Shown here one piece after another: positions 45,731 through 57,502 of a stretch of 64,000 nucleotides of DNA; positions within the stretch are counted from its first letter, which is position 1; each line of letters opens with the position of its first letter. The notes below the pieces were generated by a model. That model saw only the letters and a list, made by a program, of their open reading frames with translations. It ran no database searches and was not told where the DNA came from. The DNA lies in NCBI RefSeq assembly GCF_000014565.1, contig NC_008271.1, forward strand, positions 186,001-250,000. The letters run 5' to 3'. Origin of the DNA: Rhodococcus jostii RHA1. Lineage in GTDB: Bacteria; Actinomycetota; Actinomycetes; Mycobacteriales; Mycobacteriaceae. The position numbers and the translations under genes were made by a program.

Positions 45731-46108
45731 ATGACCACCAAGAACCTCACCCACACGGACTTCGCATCCACGATCGCCGACAACGCCATCGTGCTCGTCG
45801 ATTTCTGGGCGTCGTGGTGCGGCCCGTGCCGGGCCTTCGCGCCCACCTTCGAACAGTCGTCCCGCAGGCACCCCGATGTCGTGCATGCCAAGGTCAACAC
45901 CGAAGCCGAGCAGCAGATCGCGTCGGCCGCGGACATCCGCTCGATCCCGACGATCATGGCATTCCGCGACGGGGTGCTCGTGTATTCACAACCCGGAGCT
46001 TTGCCGCCCGCCGCCCTCGAGGAGTTGATTTCCCAGATCAAGGAACTCGACATGGCCGCAGTACACGACACGCTCGCACGACGACATGCCGCAGCGGGGC
46101 AGGCATAG
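45731..46108 (+). CDS. Thioredoxin
   Basis: 125 residues, full thioredoxin fold with WCGPC (Cys30, Cys33), cis-Pro in SIPTIMAF and a 15-residue tail. It follows the CstB-like gene by 38 bases and probably reduces protein persulfides or disulfides made by it. Confidence 0.9.
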   Translation: MTTKNLTHTDFASTIADNAIVLVDFWASWCGPCRAFAPTFEQSSRRHPDVVHAKVNTEAEQQIASAADIRSIPTIMAFRDGVLVYSQPGALPPAALEELISQIKELDMAAVHDTLARRHAAAGQA

Positions 46109-46579
46109 CCGTCATTCCCGGGGATCACCCACGCCGACACGATCAGTGAGATGAATTGCCGCCCATGCCGTCCCGATACATCGCCGAAATCTTCGGCGAG
46201 CAGACCGATGACGGTACGCGAGTCTCGACGCGATCCCCCACGGCCGAATCGCACTGCACCGGCGTGGCCACCTGCCGGACCTGCGCGGCGATCTGGATCC
46301 CCCGATCGGTGGACGTCGCTGGGAGGAGCCTGCTCGCGGGCATGTCCCCGGGTCGAGGAGCCTGCTCGCGGGCAATGTCCCCGGGTCGCCCCGGGGACCA
46401 ACGGCCCTGGCGCGGTCCGTGGTCCCCTGCCACCCTGACAAGGAGGAGCAGGGACCTGGTGCCGCGCCGGAGGAGGGGCATTCGCTGACGACGGTAAGTT
46501 CGCCCGTCCCGTGCCGTGCCGGACCCCGAGCCGACGAGATCGATACCGAACGGGACCACCCAATGATCGGAGGTAGAGC
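46109..46579. other. Intergenic region of 471 bases
   Basis: No gene seen. Contains the tandem duplication at 46323-46387. Confidence 0.5.
46323..46387. repeat. Tandem duplication of a 32-base unit
   Basis: GAGGAGCCTGCTCGCGGGCA followed by TGTCCCCGGGTC occurs twice in tandem, the second copy with one extra base. Each unit holds GCCTGCTCGCGGGC, which can fold. Confidence 0.7.
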
Positions 46580-46957
46580 ATGGACTACGGCAAGGCCGTC
46601 CAACAGGAACTTCGGGGACCCGCCCGGGCACTGCGCCAAGCGATCCCGCAGGTCTATGCCGGTTACGGGCAGTTGCACGAAGCCGCCCTGGCACCCGGAG
46701 CCTTGGACGCCAAGACCAAAGAACTGATCGCCCTGGCGATCGCCGTGAGCAAGCAATGCGATGGCTGCATCGCCGCACACGCGCGCGGCGCCGCTGAGCA
46801 CGGCAGCACACCACAGGAAGCAGCGGAGGCAATCGGCGTCGCGATTCTGATGAACGGTGGGCCCGCCACCGTGTACGGCCCCCGAGCATTCGCCGCGTTC
46901 AACGAGTTTCACACCGATCAGGACCCCGGCCACGAGAACGATCCGGCCGGACGATAG
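46580..46957 (+). CDS. Carboxymuconolactone-decarboxylase/AhpD-like protein
   Basis: 125 residues. The AhpD-type redox site CDGCIAAH (Cys60, Cys63) lies in the usual helical core (AKTKELIALAIAVSKQ). Such proteins are thiol peroxidase partners. A broken relative is at 33633-33898. Fits the thiol-handling theme. Confidence 0.85.
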   Translation: MDYGKAVQQELRGPARALRQAIPQVYAGYGQLHEAALAPGALDAKTKELIALAIAVSKQCDGCIAAHARGAAEHGSTPQEAAEAIGVAILMNGGPATVYGPRAFAAFNEFHTDQDPGHENDPAGR

Positions 46958-47534
46958 TTGGAATCACAGCGCTGCCCGGTTCGTCGCCCCCTGCGCCGTC
47001 GGCCGCTGCAACAGCGCGCATCGCCCTCGACCCGGCTGTAGCCGATGCGGGGTCCATGGCAGGTCCGGGTCCACCTCGTCCACCCCGACGTTCGGCGGCT
47101 ATCTCCTCATGCCACCCGAACCTGCCGGAAACGGTGCTCCGCGCCTTCCGGTGAGGACGGCCGTCTTGGGCATGCGGACACTAGTGAAATCGTGGACACC
47201 CTCCCGCGCCACAACGCCGCCGGAATCCGCGACCAGCTCACGATCCCCTCACCTGACCGGCGCTTCGCCATGCGACGAGACCATCGTCGGAAAACACGGC
47301 TGTCAACACAACGGGCGGCCACGGCACTCTCAACCTACAGATCCGCGCACAGATGCCAACACCGCCGCTTCCCGCCGAGCACCTACTGAGCGGCCGGCCG
47401 TCCTGAGACATTGTGTGCCATCGCGGATCCTTCGACCGCCGGAACCCGGATCCCGTGTCGCTCAACTGCCTTGGAAGCCGAGGCGGAAGAAACCGGCGCG
47501 GGACAGCTGTGGTCATGCCCACACTTCCCGATAA
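46958..47534. other. Intergenic region of about 580 bases
   Basis: Frames on both strands lack starts or resemblance; nothing else is seen before the operator at 47535. Confidence 0.5.
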
Positions 47535-47556
47535 ACTATACCCCTAGGGGTATAGT
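47535..47556. promoter_or_regulatory. Perfect 22-bp CsoR/CstR-type operator
   Basis: The whole stretch is a perfect palindrome with core TATACCCCTAGGGGTATA, the best copy in the window. Confidence 0.78.
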
Positions 47557-47597
47557 TCAGGTCGTTACGAGCAGCGGTATCCGAGGAGGACCCCACC

Positions 47598-47768
47598 ATG
47601 TGTTATCCAGTTACGTGCCCCGACTGCGGAAAGACCACCTGGGGAGGCTGCGGTGCACACATCGACGGTGTCATGAAGGCCGTGCCCGAATCCCAGCAGT
47701 GCACCTGCAAGGGCAACGCCGCTCCCCCGGCCACACCCGGATTCTTCGACAGACTCTTCGGCCGCTGA
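47598..47768 (+). CDS. 56-residue Cys-rich protein
   Basis: Too short for routine calling. It begins MCYPVTCPDCGKTTWGGCGA, continues HIDGVMKAVPESQQCTC and ends FFDRLFGR. Seven Cys, including CPDC and CTC, suggest a zinc or copper site. GAGGAGGACC stands before the ATG and the perfect 22-bp operator is 42 bases upstream. Similar short CGKTTWxGCG proteins are, from memory, widespread but unnamed. A thiol/metal buffer function is a guess. Confidence 0.75.
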   Translation: MCYPVTCPDCGKTTWGGCGAHIDGVMKAVPESQQCTCKGNAAPPATPGFFDRLFGR

Positions 47769-48157
47769 CCGCACGACACATCCACCCAACCAGGAGACCT
47801 TGTCGTCCTGCCGGCCACCGCGGAGGCGAGGACGCCGTCGACGAGACCCAGGGCCCGTTAGCGGAGTAGGGCGTCGGCCCGCTCGTCGAGATCGATATGC
47901 AGGCCGGCACGACGGCGAGGCTCGGCGGGCCGAGCGGGTCAGGCCCAATTGGCCGATCTGACTGCACGCCACCCTGGGACGTCGTCGTGCGCGAGGGCCG
48001 TCCACCGAGCGCACCAACCCCCGCTGGAGGCGCGCCCGCAGATGCTGGCACGTGGTCACCGAGGAGCTCGCACTCGCATCGGTGGTCAGAGAAGCCGGAA
48101 CGCGCCAGCGGTGCGCACCGACGTCGCCAGTGCCCGCCACCCGAAGGATTCGTACTG
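47769..48157. other. Intergenic region
   Basis: No gene seen in about 390 bases; followed by operator-like sequences. Confidence 0.45.
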
Positions 48158-48209
48158 ATACCCCCCCTGGGTAATTTGGTCGAAAAATGTTAAATACCCC
48201 TTAGGGTAT
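48158..48209. promoter_or_regulatory. CsoR/CstR-type operator pair before the rhodanese-MMPL operon
   Basis: ATACCCCTTAGGGTAT at 48194-48209 and a degenerate ATACCCCCCCTGGGTAA at 48158-48174. The first overlaps a possible ATG at 48208, which argues for the ATG at 48223 as true start. Confidence 0.68.
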
Positions 48210-48222
48210 GAAAGGTTGTGTC

Positions 48223-48614
48223 ATGCGTGAGATCGAGATCGATGAATTCGCCGATGCGTGGGCGGCGGGAGCACCCGTCGTCGACGTTCGGGAGCCGTGG
48301 GAATACCGGAATGCGCACGTGCCCGGCGCGCAGTTGCTGCCGCTGGGACAGCTCGGCGACCGGGTAACGGAGATCCCGGCCGGCGCGGTGGTGTACGTGA
48401 TCTGTGCGTCCGGGAACCGGAGCGTGCAGGGGGCACGAATCCTCATGACTGCCGGACGGCCCGCGGTGTCGGTGGCCGAGGGCACCTCCGGGTGGGCCGC
48501 GGCGGGCCGGCCCCTCGACACCGGTGAAGACGGCTCATGCCCCACCGCTGATCGTCCCGCTCCCGCCCCTGTATCGACCAAAATGTTCCTCTCAGATCGT
48601 CAAGGAGACCGCGG

Positions 48615-48618
<4 letters not shown>
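48223..48618 (+). CDS. Single-domain rhodanese
   Basis: 131 residues: VVDVREPWEYRNAHVPGAQL and the active loop YVICASGNRSV with Cys. AAAGG lies 8 bases before the ATG at 48223. It donates persulfide sulfur to carriers such as TusA. Its stop overlaps the MMPL start (ATGA). Confidence 0.87.
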
Positions 48619-51151
<2,533 letters not shown>

Positions 51152-51197
51152 GCCTCGCCTCACCCCGTCCTCCGTTCGACGTCGACGAAAGGTGACC

Positions 51198-51446
51198 ATG
51201 AGCGACGCACTCCCCGCCCGCGGCTGGACGATCGAGCGGGTGGTCCCACCGCTGGCCGGAATGGTGGTGCTCGCGAGCATCGCACTCACACTGGCGTTCT
51301 CGCCGTGGTGGCTGCTGCTCACCGGGTTCGTCGGGGCCAACCTTCTGCTGTTCGGCGCGGTGGGGTGGTGCCCGGCGAGTCTGTTGCTGCACCGCCTCGG
51401 AGTGCCCCGGCTCGCCGCTCCGCGCCCCGTCCCGTCGGGGCGATGA
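51198..51446 (+). CDS. DUF2892-like small membrane protein
   Basis: 82 residues with two helices (VVPPLAGMVVLASIALTLAF, WLLLTGFVGANLLLFGAVGW) and GWCPASLLLHRLG, the family's Cys-containing end. AAAGG precedes the ATG at 51198. The domain is the membrane part of YgaP rhodanese; here it is separate. Confidence 0.75.
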   Translation: MSDALPARGWTIERVVPPLAGMVVLASIALTLAFSPWWLLLTGFVGANLLLFGAVGWCPASLLLHRLGVPRLAAPRPVPSGR

Positions 51447-51502
51447 CCGGTGCACGCCGTCACCGATCAGCCCATTGCTCCACAGAAAGGCAGAACACGC
51501 TC

Positions 51503-51916
51503 ATGACACTCGCACTGTCGACCACCCTGCACACCTCGTTCGCCGACGCGGTGGACCGCACTCGTCAAGCCCTGGCCGAGCAGGGTTTCGGCGTTCTCAC
51601 CGAGATCGACATGAAGGCCACCCTGAAGGCGAAACTCGGTGAGGACATGGAGGACTATCTGATTCTCGGGGCGTGCAATCCGCCGCTCGCGCACCGGGCT
51701 GTCAATGTCGACCGGCAGATCGGACTGTTGTTGCCCTGCAACGTCGTCGTGCGTGCCGACCCCGCCGATCCCGGTGTGGTGCTGATCGATGCGATGAACC
51801 CGCAGGTGATGGTCCAAGTGGCCGACCAACCCGGACTCGGGGCGGTCGCCGACGACGCCACCGCCGCGTTGCAGGCCGCCATCGACTCCCTCGACCGCGG
51901 TGCCGGCGACCGGTAA
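51503..51916 (+). CDS. DUF302 family protein
   Basis: 137 residues with FADAVDRTRQALAEQGFGVL, IDMKATLKAKLGEDMEDYLI and GLLLPCNVVVR, the signature of DUF302. Function unknown, but the family often accompanies sulfur and metal genes. The ATG at 51503 follows AAAGGCAGAACACGCTC. Confidence 0.85.
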   Translation: MTLALSTTLHTSFADAVDRTRQALAEQGFGVLTEIDMKATLKAKLGEDMEDYLILGACNPPLAHRAVNVDRQIGLLLPCNVVVRADPADPGVVLIDAMNPQVMVQVADQPGLGAVADDATAALQAAIDSLDRGAGDR

Positions 51917-51960
51917 CCAAACCCGGACCCGCGCACCCGGTTGGAGGTGAAAGGAGTTAT

Positions 51961-52734
51961 GTGGACATAACGGTCGCACTTGCGCTCGGAGCGATCATCG
52001 GTGTCCTGCTCGGCCTCCTGGGCGGCGGCGGATCGATCCTGGCCGTCCCCGCCCTGGTCTTCGGCCTCGGTCTCGACCTCGAACAGGCCATCCCGATCTC
52101 CCTGCTGGTGATCGGTGTCGCCTCCCTCGTCGGAGCTGTACCGAAAATTCGTCAGCACCAAGTGAACTGGCGCATGGCCGGGGTCTTCGCCGCCTGCGGC
52201 ATCCCGGCCACCTTCGCCGGCAGCGCGATCGGGCGCCTGCTGCCGCAATCGGTGGTCATGATCGGTTTCGCAGCCGTGATGGTCGTCGCCGGGATCCGGA
52301 TGCTGATGGATCGAGGCGACACCGGCACCGCCTGCGACGTCGGGGACTCGGGGATCGACTGGCGCCGCTGCGCCCCCCGATCCATCCCCGCGGGGATCGC
52401 AGTGGGATTTCTGACCGGCCTGTTCGGGGTCGGCGGCGGCTTCCTGATCATCCCCGCTCTGGTGTTGATGCTTGGCCTTCAGATGTCGGTCGCGGTCGGT
52501 ACCTCGCTGGTCATCATCGTCGCGAATTCGGCGGCCGGATTGGTCTCGCATCTGAGCGGCGCGAGCATCGACTGGGCGATCACCGCCGCGTTCGCGGGCA
52601 CCGCGATCGTCGGGTCGCTGATTGCCGGTCACTTCGGCACCACGGTCGACACCGACCGGCTGCAGCGGTGGTTCGCCTACCTCGTCTTCGTCGTCGCCGC
52701 CTACGTGCTGATCGACACGATCTTGCTGCGCTGA
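51961..52734 (+). CDS. TauE/SafE-type sulfite or sulfonate exporter
   Basis: 257 residues, about eight helices, with the family repeat GVLLGLLGGGGSILAVPALV and GFLTGLFGVGGGFLIIPALV. GTG start; AAGGAG is 6 bases upstream. TauE proteins are thought to export sulfite or organosulfur anions. In cst loci the equivalent gene protects against sulfite released by CstB. Confidence 0.86.
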   Translation: MDITVALALGAIIGVLLGLLGGGGSILAVPALVFGLGLDLEQAIPISLLVIGVASLVGAVPKIRQHQVNWRMAGVFAACGIPATFAGSAIGRLLPQSVVMIGFAAVMVVAGIRMLMDRGDTGTACDVGDSGIDWRRCAPRSIPAGIAVGFLTGLFGVGGGFLIIPALVLMLGLQMSVAVGTSLVIIVANSAAGLVSHLSGASIDWAITAAFAGTAIVGSLIAGHFGTTVDTDRLQRWFAYLVFVVAAYVLIDTILLR

Positions 52735-52767
52735 GGTCCCGGCCGCCGCCCACCACACCGTTTCGCC

Positions 52768-52785
52768 TATGCCCTCCCGGGTATG
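52768..52785. promoter_or_regulatory. Degenerate CsoR/CstR-type operator
   Basis: TATGCCCTCCCGGGTATG keeps the arms only partly; 37 bases upstream of the CstB-like start. Confidence 0.35.
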
Positions 52786-52821
52786 CGAACACCACAAGAG
52801 CATGTGAGGAAGGTACGAGTC

Positions 52822-54174
52822 ATGGACGTGTCGATCATCGAGACCTCCGGTCTGGGCGACCGCAGTTACCTGGTCAGCGACGGCGCCGTCGCCGTCGTCG
52901 TCGACCCGCAACGCGACATCGACCGGGTCTTGGACCTGGCCCGTAATCGCGGCGTGCGGATCACCCACGTCCTCGAGACCCACATCCACAACGACTACGT
53001 CACCGGTGGCCTCGAACTGGCCCGCACCACCGGCGCCGAATACGTAGTCCCCGAAGGCGACGACGTCGGCTACCAGAGGCGGGCCGTCGGCGACGGTGAC
53101 ATCATCGACGCCGGACCCATCCTCCTGCAGGTCATGCACACCCCCGGCCACACCCACCACCACGTCAGCTACGTCCTGCGGGAGACCACCGGCGGCATCC
53201 GCGGGGTCTTCACCGGAGGATCGATGCTCTTCGGCACCACCGGCCGCACCGACCTCCTCGGCCCAGAGCACACCGAGGAACTGACCCACGCGCAGTACCA
53301 CTCGGTGCGGCGCCTCGCGGGCGAGCTCCCCGCCGACACCCAGGTCTACCCCACCCATGGGTTCGGCAGCTTCTGCGCCGCCACCCCGGCCACCGGGGAC
53401 TCCTCCACCGTCGGCGAGCAACGCAGCACCAACCCAGCCCTGACCCAGGACGAACAACGCTACGTCGACGAACTGATCGCCGGTCTCTCCGAGTATCCGG
53501 CCTACTACGCCCACATGGGTGTAATCAACATCCATGGGCCGGCGCCGGTCGACCTGTCGCTGCCCACACCCGTCGACCCCGACGAGCTCCGCCGCCGCAT
53601 CGAGGACGGGGAATGGGTGGTGGACCTGCGTAAGCGCACCGCCTTCGCCGCCGGCCACCTCGGCGGCACCCTCGGCTTCGAGCTGTCGGACTCGTTCGTC
53701 ACCTACCTCGGCTGGCTCTACCAGTGGGGTGCGCCCCTGACCCTGATCGGCGAGAACGAAGACCAAGTCGCCGACGCCCGCCGCGAACTGGTCCGCATCG
53801 GCATCGACGACCTCACCGGCGCCGCGGTCGGCGAACTCCACACCCTCGCCGCCGGCACCGAACTGCGCTCCTACCGGGTCGCCGACTTCGCCGCCCTCAC
53901 GAAGGCACTGCCCGAGCAGGACATCACCGTCCTCGATGTGCGCCAACGCAACGAATACGAGACGAGCCACATCGACGGAGCAATCAACATCCCGCTCCAC
54001 GAACTCGCCGACCGCCTCGGCACCCTGCCGGAGGGGGAAATCTGGGTGCACTGCGCGTCGGGTTACCGCGCCTCCGTCGCCGCCTCGATGATCGACCGAC
54101 CCGACCGCACCACAGTGCTGATCAACGACGACTACGACAACGCGATAGACATCGACATCACGAGCACGACATAG
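52822..54174 (+). CDS. MBL/double-rhodanese protein, CstB-like, TGG variant
   Basis: 450 residues. MBL domain with ETHIHND (His54, His56) and PGH110TH; the position of the iron Asp is Gly133 (FTGGSMLFGT). A Cys-less rhodanese domain (LTLIGENEDQ) and a second with Cys in WVHCASGYRAS follow. Same architecture and same Asp-to-Gly change as 31481-32845, in contrast to 44313-45692. Probably a sulfurtransferase or hydrolase rather than an ETHE1-type dioxygenase. Confidence 0.82.
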   Translation: MDVSIIETSGLGDRSYLVSDGAVAVVVDPQRDIDRVLDLARNRGVRITHVLETHIHNDYVTGGLELARTTGAEYVVPEGDDVGYQRRAVGDGDIIDAGPILLQVMHTPGHTHHHVSYVLRETTGGIRGVFTGGSMLFGTTGRTDLLGPEHTEELTHAQYHSVRRLAGELPADTQVYPTHGFGSFCAATPATGDSSTVGEQRSTNPALTQDEQRYVDELIAGLSEYPAYYAHMGVINIHGPAPVDLSLPTPVDPDELRRRIEDGEWVVDLRKRTAFAAGHLGGTLGFELSDSFVTYLGWLYQWGAPLTLIGENEDQVADARRELVRIGIDDLTGAAVGELHTLAAGTELRSYRVADFAALTKALPEQDITVLDVRQRNEYETSHIDGAINIPLHELADRLGTLPEGEIWVHCASGYRASVAASMIDRPDRTTVLINDDYDNAIDIDITSTT

Positions 54175-54555
54175 GTTTCCGCGCACCCGCGGGCGGGGCC
54201 CTGGGCACTTCCACGATGTCGGGGTACACGACAGCAGACGCCGACGGGAGGATAGACGACATGGTCGCACCCGAACGTGAGACGACCGCCACCCCCACCC
54301 GCGGGATGCCCGGCATCGGAATCGACCTCGGCGGCTTCGCCGGCGGATCTGCACGATCGGCTAGGCGCATGTCCCCAGAAGGGTGCGCGGAGGTGGCGAA
54401 CCGCAACAAGAGGTGCGGTTCGTATGAGAACGGGCCAAGGTCCACGACACGGGCGCGAGATGAGCAGCCACGCTCACAACAGTTGGCCTCTCCCTGCTTC
54501 CGGACCGTGATGTCAGTGACCGGCACCCATCTGCCCGCTCAGGCGCACGTGCCGT
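54175..54555. other. Degraded intergenic region
   Basis: A plausible gene start (GGAGGATAGACGAC then ATG at 54261, reading MVAPERETTATPTRGMPGIG) runs for about 33 residues and then loses any protein-like character. It may be the stub of a truncated gene. Confidence 0.35.
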
Positions 54556-54845
54556 TCAAAGGACATCGAGGGTCGCGGCGGTGGAGGCGTCCCAGATGTG
54601 CGAGTCGGACAGGTCTATGACCACGTTTGTCGGGTCCCCGACGTAGTCGACTGGTAGACCAAGTCGTCGCTCGAGGCGAAAAACAACTCTCCCCGCACCT
54701 TGTAGACGCGGGTGTCCTCAGCCGGGTGGGCCACGTCGACGACCTCGGTCAGGTGTGCGACCCGGCGGGCGAAGAGCACCATCGCGGTGATGACGCCGAC
54801 GATGACGCCGTAGGCGAGGTTGTGGGTGGCGACGGTCACCGTCTT
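54556..54845 (-). pseudogene. SulP-type sulfate permease remnant (last helix and STAS domain)
   Basis: VTVATHNLAYGVIVGVITAM, then FARRVAHL and YKVRGELFFASSDDLVYQ match the C-terminal part of SulP transporters. Near 54650 the frame breaks, and the STAS domain goes on in another frame as DYVGDPTNVVIDLSDSHIWD then ASTAATLDVL and a stop. All upstream membrane helices are missing. The gene is dead. Confidence 0.78.
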
Positions 54846-55306
54846 GCCTGACGCCTACCCGATAACGCCTCGCCCGGCAGGGGCTCGTCCGCTCGGGCGC
54901 TCGGGCCGCACGCTTGGATGATGGATGGGGACTGTCTCGCCGCGGCAAGGGTTACGGCGACGTGCAGTTTCTCTCTCCACCGGCCGCGGAGCACCGCAAG
55001 GACGACTCCGTCGGCTCCGACACCTCCGGTGTCTGTATCGAGCGACGACCTCACGTCGAACTGAGACACGCCTTCGGCAGCGATTCCGGCCAGTGCCATC
55101 CATCCGAACTCTGGTGGTTCCTTCGCGACGGACGGATCGCCGGATTGATGGACCGACGTGCCGGAAACCTTCGCCGCCACGGTGACCGTCACCGGCGAAG
55201 CCAACCTGGCATCGGCCGAATCGGTAGCAGTCGCGGAACTACGCAAGCGGCGCCGAGGAGGCGGAGTCACTTCGTCGGTGGGCCGAGGTCGCGGAAGGAT
55301 TCGGGG
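54846..55306. other. Non-coding stretch
   Basis: No gene supported; open frames on both strands are GC artefacts without starts. Confidence 0.4.
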
Positions 55307-56398
55307 TCAAGGGACGACGATCAGCTTTCCGACATGCCGACGCTGGGCGAGTTGTGCCTGGGCTTCGCGTACCTTCCCGAGGGGAAAGGTTGCTGCGACG
55401 ACGGGTCTGACCTCGCCACGCCGCGCGATTTCCACCAGGTGGTCGAAGATCCGTGGCGTGTGCATGGTCGAGCCCACCAGAGAGAGATTGGCGAGGTAGA
55501 GCTTTCGCACATCGATGTCGACAGACCACCCGCCGAGGGCACCGGCGACCACCCAGCGTCCCCCTGTCCTTAGCAAACTGAGGCCGGGGCCGAGGACTGC
55601 GCCGGCAACGACGTCGACAACCGCGTCGTATCCCTCCGGTGCTGCGCCGGCTGCGTCGGCAAGCACCTGACCCCCTCTCCGGTCCACCACGGCGTCGGCG
55701 CCGGCGCTGCGGACAGCCTCCCCCTTGTCGCTGCTGCACACTGCGACGACCCGAGCCCCGCGGGAGTGGGCCAACTGGACCGCAGCCAGCCCGACGCCGC
55801 CCGAGGCACCCGTGACGAGCACAGTGTGACCCTCCGAGACGGCTCCGCGGTCGAGCATGCCCAGCGCGGTGCCATAGGCAATCGGAAGGGCGGCCAGTTC
55901 CACGTCTGTGAGGGGCGACTCGTCGACGGAGTGGGCTCGTGTGCTCGGCACCACGACGTACTCGGCGAACCCCCCGTTCCGCTCGCTCCCGAGCACGTCG
56001 GCCGGGCGAGCGTCTAGTCCCGGGCCGTCGTACTCGGCCGGGTCCACCAGCACCCGCGCCCCGATCGGTCCGGCGGCTGCCCCATCACCGGAAGCCACCA
56101 CCCTGCCGGCCACGTCGGCCCCCTGGATGCGTGGGAAGTCGAGCGGACCGAGCCATCCCGTCCTGACGTCCGGATCCTCTGCCGCCCCGTAGGAGCCCTC
56201 GCGGGTCCAAAGATCGGTGTTGTTGCAACCTGCCGCGTGGACCCGGACCAAGACCTCGCCCGGCCCAGGGCGAGGCACGGGCACCTCACGCTCCTCGATC
56301 ACATCAAGGCCTCCGTGGCCGGTGATGACGACGGCACGCATGGTGCGGGGAAGGGGCTGTGTCAGCAATCCGGACGGTGGCGGGGAGGTCTGTGACAT
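55307..56398 (-). CDS. Medium-chain dehydrogenase/reductase, quinone-oxidoreductase-like
   Basis: 363 residues. The GroES-like N-terminal domain (EVLVRVHAAGCNNTDLWTRE) and the Rossmann motif VLVTGASGGVGLAAVQLAHSR are clear. The structural-zinc Cys cluster of true alcohol dehydrogenases is absent, so it is more like NADPH:quinone or enoyl reductases. It stands alone between degraded regions. Substrate unknown. Confidence 0.85.
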   Translation of the reverse strand: MSQTSPPPSGLLTQPLPRTMRAVVITGHGGLDVIEEREVPVPRPGPGEVLVRVHAAGCNNTDLWTREGSYGAAEDPDVRTGWLGPLDFPRIQGADVAGRVVASGDGAAAGPIGARVLVDPAEYDGPGLDARPADVLGSERNGGFAEYVVVPSTRAHSVDESPLTDVELAALPIAYGTALGMLDRGAVSEGHTVLVTGASGGVGLAAVQLAHSRGARVVAVCSSDKGEAVRSAGADAVVDRRGGQVLADAAGAAPEGYDAVVDVVAGAVLGPGLSLLRTGGRWVVAGALGGWSVDIDVRKLYLANLSLVGSTMHTPRIFDHLVEIARRGEVRPVVAATFPLGKVREAQAQLAQRRHVGKLIVVP

Positions 56399-56435
56399 AG
56401 AGGCAGGATCGCATGCAGCCCCGTCTACCGCTGCT

Positions 56436-56589
56436 CATCGGCACGGCTCCCGGCCGCGGACGTGGTGCTCGGACGAGTGCCGCAAACTCGCCTCGGAGGA
56501 ACGCCGGGCGGCCGAGCGCGGTGTTGTGTCGTCGCGGTGGAGCTGCGCGAGCGGGTGGTGGAGGTCGCGCATAGTGGCCGCCGATGGTG
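56436..56589 (+). pseudogene. Fragment of a small Cys-containing (zinc-finger-like) gene
   Basis: HRHGSRPRTWCSDECRKLAS then EERRAAERG changes frame and goes on as VAVELRERVVEVAH before a stop. Protein-like sequence with a CSDEC pair split over two frames; no intact start. Confidence 0.4.
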
Positions 56590-56811
56590 ACGACTCTGCA
56601 CGCGCCGCACCGGCCGCCCGCGAACTACTCGATGCGGATCCACGGCAGCGACCGTCGTCGCGGCAGGAGCACCGGTCTCCTACACGTATCTGATCCCGGC
56701 ATTACCGCTCCGCGGCACCTAAATAGCTTCGCTCGAACTGACACGAAATCGAGAAACTGACACCGATCGACGATCGCGAGAATCTACACCAACTTCACTG
56801 AGCCAGGACGC

Positions 56812-56829
56812 GTCAGGAGCTGTCCTGAC
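56812..56829. repeat. Inverted repeat GTCAGGA/TCCTGAC
   Basis: Perfect 7-base arms around a 4-base loop, within a run of CTGAGCC/GAGTCAGG motifs that recur at 57340, 57400 and 58410. From 56590 to 57329 no gene is seen. Confidence 0.5.
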
Positions 56830-57329
56830 TCCGTGATCTGATGCCGCCTGTCCTGTGACAGAAAATCTTCCTTTTTGCCAATGAATCTTGCTTATCCCGG
56901 CTGTCTCGCCACTGTAGTTTGCTCGGTTCGAGTTCACCCGACCCTGGCCGGCAGGCCAGTTCGCAGGGCCGATGCGAATCACCGCAGCCTGCCGACGGTG
57001 CATGAGCAGAAGGCAACACACGCCGGTTCAAGCAAGATTCACTGGCACACAGCGCCCGGCGGCTATGTCACCAACCCCCGAAACGCTGACAGGCACACCC
57101 GAATCCCGCCAGTCAAAATTCCTCGGCCCAGGTCACAGCTCCACACCGAGGACAATCCCGTGTCACCGGACACCGCCGACTTGCGGTGCGTCAGATTGTC
57201 TGAGCCGCAATGTTCGACTTCACCTCACTGAATCTGATGCGCGTGGAATTTGTTGGCGTGCCGCCCGACCGGTTGCACGTGGCCTGAGTCCCGACGCACG
57301 AGGGCGTCGACCGCGACCAGGGAACCCCG

Positions 57330-57412
57330 CATCAGATTCACCGAGTCAGGCATCAGATCGACCGTCGGCCGCATCAGATCTGCTGAGTCGGCATCAGATG
57401 CACTGAGCCGGG
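57330..57412 (+). repeat. Iteron-like tandem array, four 20-21-base units
   Basis: Units start at 57330, 57351, 57372 and 57392, each CATCAGAT plus about 12 bases ending in variants of CTGAGTCGG. Single copies in the opposite sense lie near 56835 and 57231. Confidence 0.7.
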
Positions 57413-57433
57413 ACACTCATTGTCCTGGCTCAG
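57403..57433. repeat. Hairpin at the end of the iteron array
   Basis: CTGAGCCGGGACA (57403-57415) pairs with TGTCCTGGCTCAG (57421-57433) with one mismatch and a 5-base loop. Confidence 0.6.
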
Positions 57434-57502
57434 GGGATGTAGCTTCTCGTTGAAGCGTTCGGATTCTCATTGAAAGTTCGTGCGTCGTTCGGATTCGAAT
57501 GA

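Noticed and set aside
46112..46933. Long minus-strand frames across the AhpD-like gene and its upstream gap
   Set aside because: They run antisense to the AhpD-like gene, have Arg/Pro/Gly-rich shadow composition and no start signals.
51655..54354. 899-codon open frame on the minus strand
   Set aside because: Lies opposite DUF302, TauE and the CstB-like gene, all with clear motifs; composition is that of an antisense shadow.
57330..57412. CRISPR array
   Set aside because: Units of 20-21 bases are adjacent with no unique spacers of regular length and no cas genes; an iteron-like array fits better.
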